From the NCBI GenBank assembly GCA_015657575.1, contig JACDQN010000530.1:1-33246 (forward strand): a stretch of 33,246 bases of DNA, given 5' to 3'. Below are positions 26,351-33,246 of this stretch, one piece after another. The DNA comes from Sphingopyxis sp. (GTDB lineage Bacteria > Pseudomonadota > Alphaproteobacteria > Sphingomonadales > Sphingomonadaceae). Positions within the stretch are counted from its first letter, which is position 1. The number at the start of each line of letters is the position of its first letter. The translations under genes were made by a program, and so were the position numbers. Below the pieces are notes generated by a model. The model did no database searches. It was given only the letters and a program-made list of their open reading frames with translations, and was not told the origin of the DNA.

Positions 26351-28678
26351 ATGGCTGACCCCACCAATCTTGAGCAGTTGAAAGAAGCCCTTGAACGCGA
26401 GCTGAAGGGCCCTCAGACAGACTTTGGCGCAATATTGCAACTCGCGAACGAGATTTCGCGCGAGGAAGAAGGTGTTGTGCGGTTTCAGACCGACGCCGCC
26501 ATCGTGCGCCGGCTTGGACGAGAGCTTGTTGCCAAGCAGGAAACTGCGCTCGGCGAGCTCGTCAAAAACGCCTATGATGCCGACGCGACCCGCTGCACGG
26601 TCAATCTGTTCGAAGCTGCTGGCCTCACAGGGTTCGAGATAATCGACGATGGCAACGGCATGACCTATGCCGAGATCGTCAACGGATTCATGCGCCTCGC
26701 CAGCGACGAGAAAGTGACGAACCCGGTGTCTCCGCGGTACGGGCGTTCACGTGCGGGTAAGAAGGGGATTGGGCGGTTTGCGACAGAGCGGCTCGGCGTT
26801 TTTCTTACGATCGTCACACAAACCGAACATGAATCCCACGGCTGGACGATGGATATCGACTGGGACGAATTTGTCCAAGGCTCCGACATATCGCAGATCA
26901 GCAACAGCATCCGGCCCAGTCCAAAAGAGGCTCCGAAGGGTACGCGCCTGAGCATTCACGGTCTGCACGACAGCTGGAGCGACACAGATCTGAAGCGCGT
27001 CTTTCGCTATCTCTCGACGCTTATTCAGCCGCCACTTGAAGGTCTCGAACCCGCATCGGCAGCGGCGCGTACGCCAGCATCGGCCAAAAGCGATCCCGGC
27101 TTTGTCGTCGAAATGACCCGTGGTGGCTCGCTGATCAGCGAGCCGCGCGTCGTCGCCAATGCCGACACCGAAGTTCTGGGCAATGCACTGGCCGTAATAA
27201 CGGCAGAAATCGACGCAAGCGGGAACACGACATGGTCGATGGTCTGCCCGCGTTTCGATATCGACGAGAAAGACAAGCGGGCTGGTCTCGACAAGACCAA
27301 CAGCGCGCCGCTGACGCACGCGCATGACGTCCAGATGCGCGCATATTATTTCATTCGGAGATCCGAGTTTCTGGGCCATTCGACGACAGCGATCAGCGAG
27401 ATGCTCAACGAGCGAGGCGGCATCCGTCTTTATCGCAACGGCTATCGAGTCCCGCCCTATGGCGAGCCCGGCGACGACTGGCTCGGTCTCGACTCGAAAA
27501 ACTCGAAGACCTACGCGCCTATCAGCACCAAGGCCTTTCTCGGCTTCGTCGCGCTTCAGGATCTTCAGGGTGCCTCGTTCGAAGAAACCTCGTCGCGCGA
27601 GGGCTTGATCGAATCGGATGCGCTACAGGAAGTCCGCGACATCATGTCGCAGATACTCGAAGCCGCGGTGCGGCGGATCGAAAGCAAGCGCGGACTGGGC
27701 CGCAAGCCACGCGATCGTCAGGATCCCAAGAGCGGAGCTCGCGCCGCCGAGGATATTGAAAAGAGCATCGAAGAACTTCGGACGGTTCTGCTGGCGACAG
27801 AGGAGGCAGAGGAAAGGAGCCCTCAGGGTCAACGGGACGTCAGTGCCTCCCTGTTGCGCCTTGCGAATGCCGCCAAGGTCGCTGTCGAGATTGCGCAGGA
27901 GCGCGACGAATTTCTCGAAGAGGTAAATCTCATGCGCATCCTCGCGAGCATGGGACTGACGATTGCCGAGTTTACGCACGACTTCTCGCATCTTGCAGAG
28001 ACGATGGAACTCAATCTCAACGCCCTAGAAGCGAATTCGAGCGACCAAAGCCCTGTATTCCAACAACAGATGGACCGGTTCCGGGGACAGTTCCGACAGG
28101 TGCGAGCCTATACGTCGCATTTCGGCAGCATGATGAAGAGCAATTCGGTACGCGAGCTCCAAAGCATCGACCTTTATGATTTTGCGCGGTCATTCAAGGA
28201 AGATCTCGCCGCCATGTTCACGAAGCGCGGACTCCAGCTCGATGTTCCGCGTCCCGCAGATTATAGTCTCTGCACAATTCCCATGCATGCTTCGGAGTGG
28301 TCATCTATCCTACTGAATCTATTGACAAATTCAATTAAGGCCGCGGACAGAGTGGGGCGCGCCGGGCATTTCAGCATCACCGTTGGGCGCGCTAGGCCTG
28401 GAGAGATATTTCTTCAGTTCAACGACAATGGCGACGGCATTCCGGCGGAAAACCGCGGACAAATTTTTGACGCCTTTTTCACAACCGGGGGCGGGTCCCC
28501 AGTGCGCGCCAGTGAAGCGGCTCAGGCAATCGGCACCGGTTTGGGACTCAAGATCGTTGCCGATATCGCCTCCTCTGTGGGGGGGCGGGTTGAAGTTATC
28601 GATCCGCTCGACGGCTTCACGACATCGATACGCGTCAGCGTACCAGAAACAAAAGATCAAACGGAGACGCCTTCGTGA
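26351..28678 (+). CDS. Dual GHKL ATPase: N-terminal MutL/MORC-like plus C-terminal histidine-kinase-like
   Basis: A 775-aa protein with two GHKL ATP-binding modules. The N-terminal one has the N-box GELVKNAYDADA (Glu69, Asn73), DDGNGM (about 99-104) and KKGIGRFATERLG, as in Hsp90/MutL/MORC-type ATPases. The C-terminal one has NLLTNSIKAAD (about 656-666), NDNGDGIP, FDAFFTTGGG and GTGLGLKIVADI, as in sensor kinases. Between them, EFTHDFSHLAETMELN with His543 looks like a DHp phosphoacceptor helix. No membrane segment is seen, so it is probably cytosolic. It overlaps the receiver-protein gene by 4 bp (GTGA), so phosphotransfer to that protein is likely, though the trigger is unknown. It heads the rightward operon. 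Confidence 0.85.
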   Translation: MADPTNLEQLKEALERELKGPQTDFGAILQLANEISREEEGVVRFQTDAAIVRRLGRELVAKQETALGELVKNAYDADATRCTVNLFEAAGLTGFEIIDDGNGMTYAEIVNGFMRLASDEKVTNPVSPRYGRSRAGKKGIGRFATERLGVFLTIVTQTEHESHGWTMDIDWDEFVQGSDISQISNSIRPSPKEAPKGTRLSIHGLHDSWSDTDLKRVFRYLSTLIQPPLEGLEPASAAARTPASAKSDPGFVVEMTRGGSLISEPRVVANADTEVLGNALAVITAEIDASGNTTWSMVCPRFDIDEKDKRAGLDKTNSAPLTHAHDVQMRAYYFIRRSEFLGHSTTAISEMLNERGGIRLYRNGYRVPPYGEPGDDWLGLDSKNSKTYAPISTKAFLGFVALQDLQGASFEETSSREGLIESDALQEVRDIMSQILEAAVRRIESKRGLGRKPRDRQDPKSGARAAEDIEKSIEELRTVLLATEEAEERSPQGQRDVSASLLRLANAAKVAVEIAQERDEFLEEVNLMRILASMGLTIAEFTHDFSHLAETMELNLNALEANSSDQSPVFQQQMDRFRGQFRQVRAYTSHFGSMMKSNSVRELQSIDLYDFARSFKEDLAAMFTKRGLQLDVPRPADYSLCTIPMHASEWSSILLNLLTNSIKAADRVGRAGHFSITVGRARPGEIFLQFNDNGDGIPAENRGQIFDAFFTTGGGSPVRASEAAQAIGTGLGLKIVADIASSVGGRVEVIDPLDGFTTSIRVSVPETKDQTETPS

Positions 28679-29823
28679 CTCTCTATCTCATGCTCGACGA
28701 TGAGGCGAATGCCGAAGCGCCGGCGGAACTATACAGCGAGACAATCGAGACCGCTTCCAATGGCGCTTTGACGATTATGGTCAGGCGACCGAGCAAAATG
28801 GCTGACACGATCAGCCTCATCCGCGAGATCAACCCCGATGGGCTTTTCCTTGATGTAGCGCTTACCAATGCGCTCGATACGGACGGGCAGCCTGTAGGCT
28901 TCGACGGCATCGCGCTCGCGCAGCAGGTACGCACGCTCCAGACCCGGGCTCGTACGCCCACGTCCGGTAACAGCTTGCCCGAGTTTCCGATAATCCGCCT
29001 CTCGAAGCGCGACGTTATCCGAGAGTATGTGAATGAGGATTCTACCAGCGACGACCTTTTCGACGAGCTGATCGACAAGGAAAATGTACTCAACGCTCCA
29101 GCGCCCATTGCGGCGGTCGCTGCGGCTCTCGCAGATGACTACGAAAAGGTCTGCATTTTTTCGAGCGGCGATCCGACTCCCGCTACATTGAGCGCGCTTC
29201 TGGCTTGGCCGGAAGACCAACTCGCGCGGCTCGACACACGTACGCTGATCGGGCTCCAGCGGCCCAATGCCCCTGCCCATGTGCTCGCCCGTTTCATCGT
29301 CGTGAAGTTGTTGAGACGCGCCGGGCCTATGATCGCAGAAGAATTGTTAGCTGTGCGTCTCGGAGTCGATCGCGACAAGTCGCCGCAGTGGAGCGACCTG
29401 CTCGGTCTTCTTGAGGCGAGAGCTTATTCAGGCGCCTTTGCGCAGGGTTATCCGCGATGGTGGATGATGGGTGTCCTCGACTGGTGGCAGGAGAAGGTCG
29501 ATCCTGACCAGCTTCCCTCGCGCCTCTCCGCATCTGACCGTGTCGCCAAGCTGAAAGATGCGCTTGGTCTGGGTGAGCTTGAACCCATTGGCCCAAATCC
29601 TGATAGCCCCGGCGATCGATTCTGGACCATCTGCATCCGCTCGCAAGTACCGGTCGATCTGAACCAGGGATATCCGCTGCTCCCAGTCTATGGTTCCGAA
29701 AGCTGGCATGACACCGAATACCTCTGTCTGGAAGAAGCTCTGCGTAGTCCCAATCATCCGCGGCTGTCACCTGCGGAGCGAACCCGCGTGAAAGCGGAGC
29801 TCGCAAAGCGGGCGTCCCAGTGA
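28675..29823 (+). CDS. Receiver-domain protein with uncharacterised C-terminal region
   Basis: A 382-aa protein starting at GTG 28675, overlapping the GHKL gene by 4 bp. The N-terminal about 120 residues carry a receiver-domain signature: acidic pair Asp8-Asp9, phosphoacceptor candidate Asp60 in LFLDVAL, Ser110 and Lys111 in IIRLSKRD. Residues about 60-100 (TNALDTDGQPVGFDGIALAQQVR) are longer than in standard receivers. The remaining about 260 residues do not show a DNA-binding domain that I recognise, so it may be an effector or adaptor rather than a transcription factor. The stop overlaps the next gene by 4 bp. With the upstream GHKL protein it forms a two-component-like pair within a defence-type locus; the output is unknown. 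Confidence 0.75.
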   Translation: MTLYLMLDDEANAEAPAELYSETIETASNGALTIMVRRPSKMADTISLIREINPDGLFLDVALTNALDTDGQPVGFDGIALAQQVRTLQTRARTPTSGNSLPEFPIIRLSKRDVIREYVNEDSTSDDLFDELIDKENVLNAPAPIAAVAAALADDYEKVCIFSSGDPTPATLSALLAWPEDQLARLDTRTLIGLQRPNAPAHVLARFIVVKLLRRAGPMIAEELLAVRLGVDRDKSPQWSDLLGLLEARAYSGAFAQGYPRWWMMGVLDWWQEKVDPDQLPSRLSASDRVAKLKDALGLGELEPIGPNPDSPGDRFWTICIRSQVPVDLNQGYPLLPVYGSESWHDTEYLCLEEALRSPNHPRLSPAERTRVKAELAKRASQ

Positions 29824-30626
29824 CGCCCGCTCTCCGCGAGCTTTTTGAAGACTATCGCAAAGCAAGGCAGGACGAGCTGTTCGAGCTTGCCAATCTGCTC
29901 GAGGGCAATGGGCTGACTCAGGATGCCGGTCCGCTGCAAGTCGCCGCCGCGGGCTGCAAAGGCGGTCTTCGTACCGCTCCTCCCGGCGCGCGGGACGCCG
30001 GACGAGAATACTGGGGCTATCAAATCGATGACCTTCATCTTCGGCTTGAAGAGCAAAGACACTGTCGACCGCGAAAGGCGAGCGCCGACCGGCTCACCGC
30101 GATACTGAGCGTCAAGGTCCAGGAATACGTTCCAACCGAGGTCAGCGAAGTAGGCAACAGCTACGCTTTGTTGCGCGACCTCGCGGTGGATTTCCGATGT
30201 GACGCGCTCGTTGAGACTGACGACGAAATGCATGAGCTGCGATCCGCCTGGCACATAGACACGCATCTTTATCTCGGTACTCAAAGTGCGGGCGTCCATC
30301 CCCGTTTCCATTTTCAGTTTGGCGGTGAGGGTATGGACGAATTTGATGACCGCATCAGGGGCGTGTTTCTTCCTGAAGCCCCGCGGATGGCATGCGCGCC
30401 AGTCGACGGCATCCTCGCCGTCGACTTTGTCCTCTCCCATTATTGCGGCGCGATGTGGGAGGATCTCAGGCTGATGGAAGCGCGCTACGGTCGGCTCCGA
30501 GCGCCGGCTATGCGTCGTTACTGGTCTCCGTATTTCGGGCTTATCGCTGGCGCATTGTCCGGCACAGCTCCCGTCCCAATCGACAGTGACGCAGGGTATC
30601 TCCTCCCTAATCTCGCCATTGGATAG
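29820..30626 (+). CDS. Hypothetical protein, last gene of the GHKL-receiver operon
   Basis: A 268-aa protein starting at GTG 29820 with a 4-bp GTGA overlap with the receiver gene. I do not recognise it. Two conserved-looking segments carry several His and Asp residues: SAWHIDTHLYLG and HPRFHFQFGG (about residues 140-170), which might bind metal, although that is a guess. No membrane segment or signal peptide is seen. The N-terminal part (about 45-95) reads less like protein than the rest, so an undetected pair of one-base errors is possible. Its tight coupling to the GHKL and receiver genes suggests a role in the same pathway. Confidence 0.65.
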   Translation: MTPALRELFEDYRKARQDELFELANLLEGNGLTQDAGPLQVAAAGCKGGLRTAPPGARDAGREYWGYQIDDLHLRLEEQRHCRPRKASADRLTAILSVKVQEYVPTEVSEVGNSYALLRDLAVDFRCDALVETDDEMHELRSAWHIDTHLYLGTQSAGVHPRFHFQFGGEGMDEFDDRIRGVFLPEAPRMACAPVDGILAVDFVLSHYCGAMWEDLRLMEARYGRLRAPAMRRYWSPYFGLIAGALSGTAPVPIDSDAGYLLPNLAIG

Positions 30627-30689
30627 GCATCACACCAATTGTCATTCTTCAATTGGTCGATTCCACCGTGAGACTAGCTTCCGGCAGCC

Positions 30690-30920
30690 CTACATGCCTG
30701 CATCATAACCTGCTTGATGCACTTCGTGGCCAGCCGGAGTGATGCGATAACCTGCTGTCCAATAGGTCTCGCATCTCGCCTCCTCGATCCACCCCTTCGC
30801 TACCATCGCGTCGAACGTCTTTTGACCGACGAAAGGAAAGTGGCTCTCCCCTTCGATATCGCCCAAACATAGACCATCGAGTACCTTCATCTCTTTGGAA
30901 TTCGAACGACTAGAATTCAT
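30690..30920 (-). CDS. Small protein with winged-helix-like features
   Basis: A protein of about 76 aa with the end GYRITPAGHEVHQAGYDA, a pattern seen in small winged-helix or MarR-like proteins, preceded by TFDAMVAKGWIEE, which fits a recognition-helix region. The start is uncertain: ATG 30920 is chosen, with ATG 30932 or TTG 30941 also possible; all overlap the end of the upstream RHH/HTH gene, so the two are likely co-transcribed. Function unknown. Confidence 0.5.
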   Translation of the reverse strand: MNSSRSNSKEMKVLDGLCLGDIEGESHFPFVGQKTFDAMVAKGWIEEARCETYWTAGYRITPAGHEVHQAGYDAGM

Positions 30921-31293
30921 AAGTCCGGGCATCCTCTTCAACAGGGCCGACGCTGCCTGAGACTACACGGACGGTCGTCGTCCGACTCATCCTCTCATGT
31001 CGGTTGATCACCTTAGTCACTGTCGACACTGAGAATCCCACCTCACGAGCGACTGCCGCATAGGTCTTCAACTCAGAGTACAGCTGACAATACAGCTTGC
31101 CCCGTTCCTCCATTTCCGCGCGCGTGGCAGGTCGCCGCCGACTATCAAAATCTGGCAGCTCGATGCCCAATCCCTGTGCGACGAAATATTCCAGTACATC
31201 GCCTCGCGTAAGCCGTTGGTCGCCGTGAGCAACTCGCCACTGGTCGATCGCCTCCACGAATTCGTCTGAAAGTTTGATAGCGACGTACGTCAT
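30910..31293 (-). CDS. Ribbon-helix-helix/HTH-type DNA-binding regulator
   Basis: A 127-aa protein starting MTYVAIKLSDEFVEAIDQWR, a ribbon-helix-helix-like N-terminus. The middle YAAVAREVGFSVSTVTKVINRH (about residues 78-100) resembles a helix-turn-helix of the type used by small regulators and resolvase-like proteins. It lies next to the integrase/AlpA module, so it probably controls the island or its cargo; the target is unknown. An AGGTGG Shine-Dalgarno lies about 8 nt before the ATG. A LexA-box-like site lies 67-81 bp upstream. It overlaps the downstream small gene. Confidence 0.7.
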   Translation of the reverse strand: MTYVAIKLSDEFVEAIDQWRVAHGDQRLTRGDVLEYFVAQGLGIELPDFDSRRRPATRAEMEERGKLYCQLYSELKTYAAVAREVGFSVSTVTKVINRHERMSRTTTVRVVSGSVGPVEEDARTYEF

Positions 31294-31359
31294 GACCGAC
31301 CACCTTGCTGGCGCCCTCCAATACCCGCAGGGATACAGGTTGAGTAAAGCGACTGCCCC

Positions 31360-31374
31360 GTTCTTCTTCCGTTC
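31360..31374. promoter_or_regulatory. Putative LexA (SOS) box upstream of the island regulator
   Basis: GTTCTTCTTCCGTTC matches GTTC-N7-GTTC, the reverse complement of GAAC-N7-GAAC. It lies 67-81 bp before the start of the RHH/HTH gene and about 210 bp before alpA. The spacer differs from the two core SOS boxes, and only the two half-sites are constrained, so this is weaker than those boxes. Confidence 0.5.
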
Positions 31375-31584
31375 TAGATAACTCTAAATTTCTGGAACGT
31401 CACGCCCTGTTGCGCGGCCAACATTGCCGAGTGATGAAACCGCGCGAGCGGTCGCTTGCACATCGAGCAAAAGCGGATCGACCACGGATGCGAATGGCCC
31501 ACTCATATGACGCCGATAACCCCAAGGGACTTGCGGCAAGCGTTCCGAAAACAAACTTGAATCCATTAGATTTGGAGAAACGAT

Positions 31585-31785
31585 ATGGAACAGCTGCATA
31601 CCTGCCGCATCCTACGAATTGCCAAAGTACTGGACCTGACAGGCCTCAGCCGCTCATCGCTATATCGAAAAGTCAACGAAGGCTCGTTTCCCAAACAGGT
31701 ACAAATCACAACTCACTGCGTAGGATGGCGAGAATCTTCCGTTCTTGAGTGGCTGGCCGACCCGATCGGATGGAAGGCGGACTGA
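31585..31785 (+). CDS. AlpA-family regulatory protein/excisionase
   Basis: A 66-aa AlpA-type protein. ILRIAKVLDLTGLSRSSLYRK is the MerR-like helix-turn-helix of the family, followed by GSFPKQVQI and the ending VLEWL typical of AlpA. Such proteins activate excision of P4-like and CP4-57-like elements by controlling the integrase, or act as the excisionase. A GGAG Shine-Dalgarno lies 8-9 nt before the ATG. It converges with the integrase gene, ending 6 bp before the integrase stop. Confidence 0.88.
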   Translation: MEQLHTCRILRIAKVLDLTGLSRSSLYRKVNEGSFPKQVQITTHCVGWRESSVLEWLADPIGWKAD

Positions 31786-31790
31786 CGGCA

Positions 31791-32999
31791 TTATGCCGCC
31801 TTCGTCTTGATGGCCTTTCCCGCCTTCAGTTGGTCGAGATAATCGCTCCACCACTGATGCATTTCGACCCGCTCGTTCCAATAGCGCCCCCGATTATAGG
31901 TTGCTCTGATTGCATTTGTGTCGTTGTGGGCGAGAGAGCGCTCGATAGCGTCAGGACTCCACAGGCCTGATTCATTCAGGAGAGTCGAGGCCGTCGTGCG
32001 CAGCCCGTGCGCAGTGACTTGCGTGAATGTGAACCCCATTCGCCGAAACGCCTGGTTCATCGTATTCTCGCACATCGGACGCCGATGGCTATGAAAAGCC
32101 GGGAACATGAATCCGTCCGGTCCGGTGTGAATGGCGAGCTCTCGCAAGAGACCAATCACTTGTCGTGACAACGGAACCGAATGCGCGCGGCGCATCTTCA
32201 TGCGTTCGGCAGGAATGGACCAAATACCCGTTTTGAAGTCGATGTCGGACCAGACAGAATGGCGAAGCTCCCCAGGCCGTAGCATGACATGGGGCGCAAT
32301 CTTGCAGGCGAACTGCGTGACGGGATATCCTTCGTAGCCGTCGATCGCACGAAGAAGCATGCCTACGTCGTGCGGATCCACGAGAGCGGCATGATGCGTC
32401 GTCCGCGGGACGATGAGCGCGCCTCGCAGGATGGCGCTGGGATCATTTTCCCCTCGCCCGGTCGCGACACCATACCGGAAAACCCGGCTGGCGAACGATC
32501 TGCACCGCCGTGCCGTCTCGTGATTGCCCTTTTTCTCGAGCTTCTTCAGAGCCGCGAGAACTTCCAAAGGCTTGATGTCTGCGATTGGCAGCTTCGCGAT
32601 CGGCGCCAGTTGCTTAAGCAACCAACGAGCCTTGTCCAGCGTCGCGTCGGCTCGCCCTTCCTTCGTGATCTTCAAGATGTACTCGTTGGCCACGTCTCCG
32701 AAGCTGTTCGCCATGTTCACGACCGCAGTGAGCTTCTCGCGCTTGCGACTGAGAACCGGATCGACACCTTGTTCGACGTTGCGTTGCGCATCGTCTCGCT
32801 TTCGACGTGCATCCGCTAGCCCCACCGCGGGATAGGCGCCCAAGGCGATCCGCTTGTCCTTGCCATGAAGGAAGTAGCGATATCGCCAGAGCCGGGACCC
32901 GTTCGGTCTCACCTCTAGGTAGAGCCCGCGGTCGTCTGATACCTTGTACAGCTTTTCGCGCGGCTTGAGGGTTCGAACCTTCGTATCGCTGAGAGCCAT
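31791..32999 (-). CDS. int: P4-type tyrosine integrase of the island
   Basis: A 402-aa integrase. The N-terminus (about 1-90) is the DUF4102 arm-binding region: LKPREKLYKVSDDRGLYLEV, then LWRYRYFLHGKDKRIALGAYP. The catalytic domain shows the first Arg in MLRPGELRHSVW (about residue 240), H-x-x-R in HGLRTTASTLL (about 328-331), and the likely nucleophile Tyr in ATYNRGRYW (about 368). It would integrate the island at the 3' end of the tRNA-Leu gene about 215 bp away. The ATG has a GGAG Shine-Dalgarno 8-9 nt upstream. A LexA-box-like site and GGTGACCCG repeats lie in the promoter region between it and the tRNA. Confidence 0.95.
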   Translation of the reverse strand: MALSDTKVRTLKPREKLYKVSDDRGLYLEVRPNGSRLWRYRYFLHGKDKRIALGAYPAVGLADARRKRDDAQRNVEQGVDPVLSRKREKLTAVVNMANSFGDVANEYILKITKEGRADATLDKARWLLKQLAPIAKLPIADIKPLEVLAALKKLEKKGNHETARRCRSFASRVFRYGVATGRGENDPSAILRGALIVPRTTHHAALVDPHDVGMLLRAIDGYEGYPVTQFACKIAPHVMLRPGELRHSVWSDIDFKTGIWSIPAERMKMRRAHSVPLSRQVIGLLRELAIHTGPDGFMFPAFHSHRRPMCENTMNQAFRRMGFTFTQVTAHGLRTTASTLLNESGLWSPDAIERSLAHNDTNAIRATYNRGRYWNERVEMHQWWSDYLDQLKAGKAIKTKAA

Positions 33000-33076
33000 G
33001 CACTCATCTCCAATGCGCTCACGGCTTCGATTCCAAAGTCGAGTACTAGGTCAGGACTCGAATTTCGGAAAAAAGC

Positions 33077-33144
33077 GGTGACCCGATCGGTGACCCGGTT
33101 TGCTCTGAGATGGAGTGAACATCTATGGAACATCCCGGGTCACC
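33077..33144. repeat. Repeated GGTGACCCG sites upstream of the integrase
   Basis: GGTGACCCG occurs at 33077-33085 and 33089-33097 in direct orientation, and in inverted orientation (CGGGTCACC) at 33136-33144. The copies lie between the integrase gene and the tRNA-Leu end and flank the LexA-box-like site. They fit integrase arm-type or regulator-binding sites, which is inference. Confidence 0.6.
33117..33131. promoter_or_regulatory. Putative LexA (SOS) box upstream of the integrase
   Basis: GAACATCTATGGAAC is an exact GAAC-N7-GAAC site, 118-132 bp before the integrase start. Its spacer is AT-leaning, like the imuA box. It could put integrase expression under SOS control. Confidence 0.6.
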
Positions 33145-33193
33145 AGCAGTGTCCCGAAATGCCATATTTTCCAGCAGTTTTTCAAGGTTTTCA

Positions 33194-33214
33194 GTACCCT
33201 ATGGGGAAGGGTAC
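33194..33214. other. Short inverted repeat beside the tRNA-Leu 3' end
   Basis: GTACCC (33194-33199) and GGGTAC (33209-33214) form a 6-bp stem with a 9-nt loop, adjoining the CCA end of the tRNA gene. It could be a tRNA terminator or part of the attachment region; there is no T-run. Confidence 0.4.
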
Positions 33215-33215
33215 C

Positions 33216-33246
33216 TGGTGCCCAGAAGAGGACTCGAACCTCCACG
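33216..33246 (-). tRNA. tRNA-Leu, 3' end, cut by the window edge
   Basis: On the minus strand this reads as a T-stem GGAGG, T-loop TTCGAGT, T-stem CCTCT, the acceptor strand TCTGGGC, then A and an encoded CCA. The CGTG before the T-stem and the acceptor strand fit a class II tRNA-Leu. The anticodon is outside the window, so the exact isoacceptor is not known. The gene's 3' end is the likely island attachment site. Confidence 0.8.

Larger units (their letters stand above)
12300..33215. mobile_element. Integrated genomic island at a tRNA-Leu 3' end (left limit approximate)
   Basis: The right end carries a P4-type integrase whose gene start faces the 3' end of a tRNA-Leu gene, with an AlpA-type regulator beside it, the classic layout for an integrative island. 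The genes from about 12.4 kb rightward are accessory in type, and base composition around 12.4-16.4 kb is visibly less GC-rich than the imu region. The left limit is placed after dnaE2 by gene content only. I could not find a second copy of the tRNA-Leu end there, so the true attachment site may be elsewhere or outside the window. Confidence 0.6.

Noticed and set aside
29754-30440. A 228-codon minus-strand frame opposite the last operon gene
   Set aside because: The plus-strand gene has the GTGA overlap and operon context; the minus frame has no convincing motif or start context.
16402-30626. Assignment to Druantia, Dnd/Dpt, BREX or DISARM
   Set aside because: Only partial similarities (DUF4338, DptF-like motifs) are seen; defining genes such as druE, dndBCDE, pglX/pglZ or drmA-C are not in the window.
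1-33246. CRISPR arrays or cas genes
   Set aside because: No regularly spaced repeats or Cas-type proteins were seen on reading.

Overview
The window is GC-rich, about 65% by eye, and looks like an alphaproteobacterial chromosome, most likely from the Sphingomonadaceae. The reasons are an imuA-imuB-dnaE2 mutagenesis cassette, paired SRAP-family genes, a clan AA aspartic protease, and SOS boxes of the alphaproteobacterial form GAAC-N7-GAAC. The genus is inference.

Left part (1-12259), apparent core chromosome with a DNA-damage theme. A tRNA-Thr(CGT) fragment is followed by a 659-aa tyrosine-recombinase-like protein and a frameshifted DJ-1/PfpI gene. Two divergent SRAP genes share one LexA box; the leftward one is coupled to a frameshifted alkB-like gene and the rightward one to a DUF1810 gene. 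A small stress-type protein and a membrane-anchored retropepsin-like protease follow. Then comes imuA-imuB-dnaE2, with a LexA box just in front of imuA.

Right part (about 12.3-33.2 kb), a genomic island next to the 3' end of a tRNA-Leu gene. It carries a P4-type integrase, an AlpA-type regulator and two small DNA-binding genes. A left cargo block holds a PD-(D/E)XK-like protein, a 92-aa protein, and a 310-aa gene coupled to a DUF4238 gene. The main cargo is a pair of divergent operons at 16402-30626. The leftward operon encodes a DruA-like DUF4338 protein, a DptF-like P-loop ATPase, and a 1583-aa protein with a nuclease-like segment plus a RuvB-like AAA+ ATPase. The rightward operon encodes a protein with two GHKL ATPase domains, a receiver-domain protein, and a 268-aa protein of unknown function. 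The three rightward genes overlap by 4 bp each and the two large leftward genes overlap by 1 bp. This set does not match a defence system I can name and is the best candidate for an undescribed one.

LexA-box-like sites also lie upstream of the integrase and of the island's RHH/HTH regulator, so island mobility and control may answer to DNA damage. Several genes (pfpI, alkB, dnaE2, druA, the P-loop ATPase) carry one-base shifts, nearly all in short G/C runs. This suggests sequencing error rather than decay, and the frameshifted genes may be intact in the organism. No stretch over 300 bases lacks a gene. The larger gaps are 37-220 and 2833-3021 (nothing convincing, except a GC hairpin at 2876-2891 without a T-run), 26138-26350 (divergent promoter region), 31294-31584 (regulatory region) and 33000-33215 (integrase promoter and attachment region).
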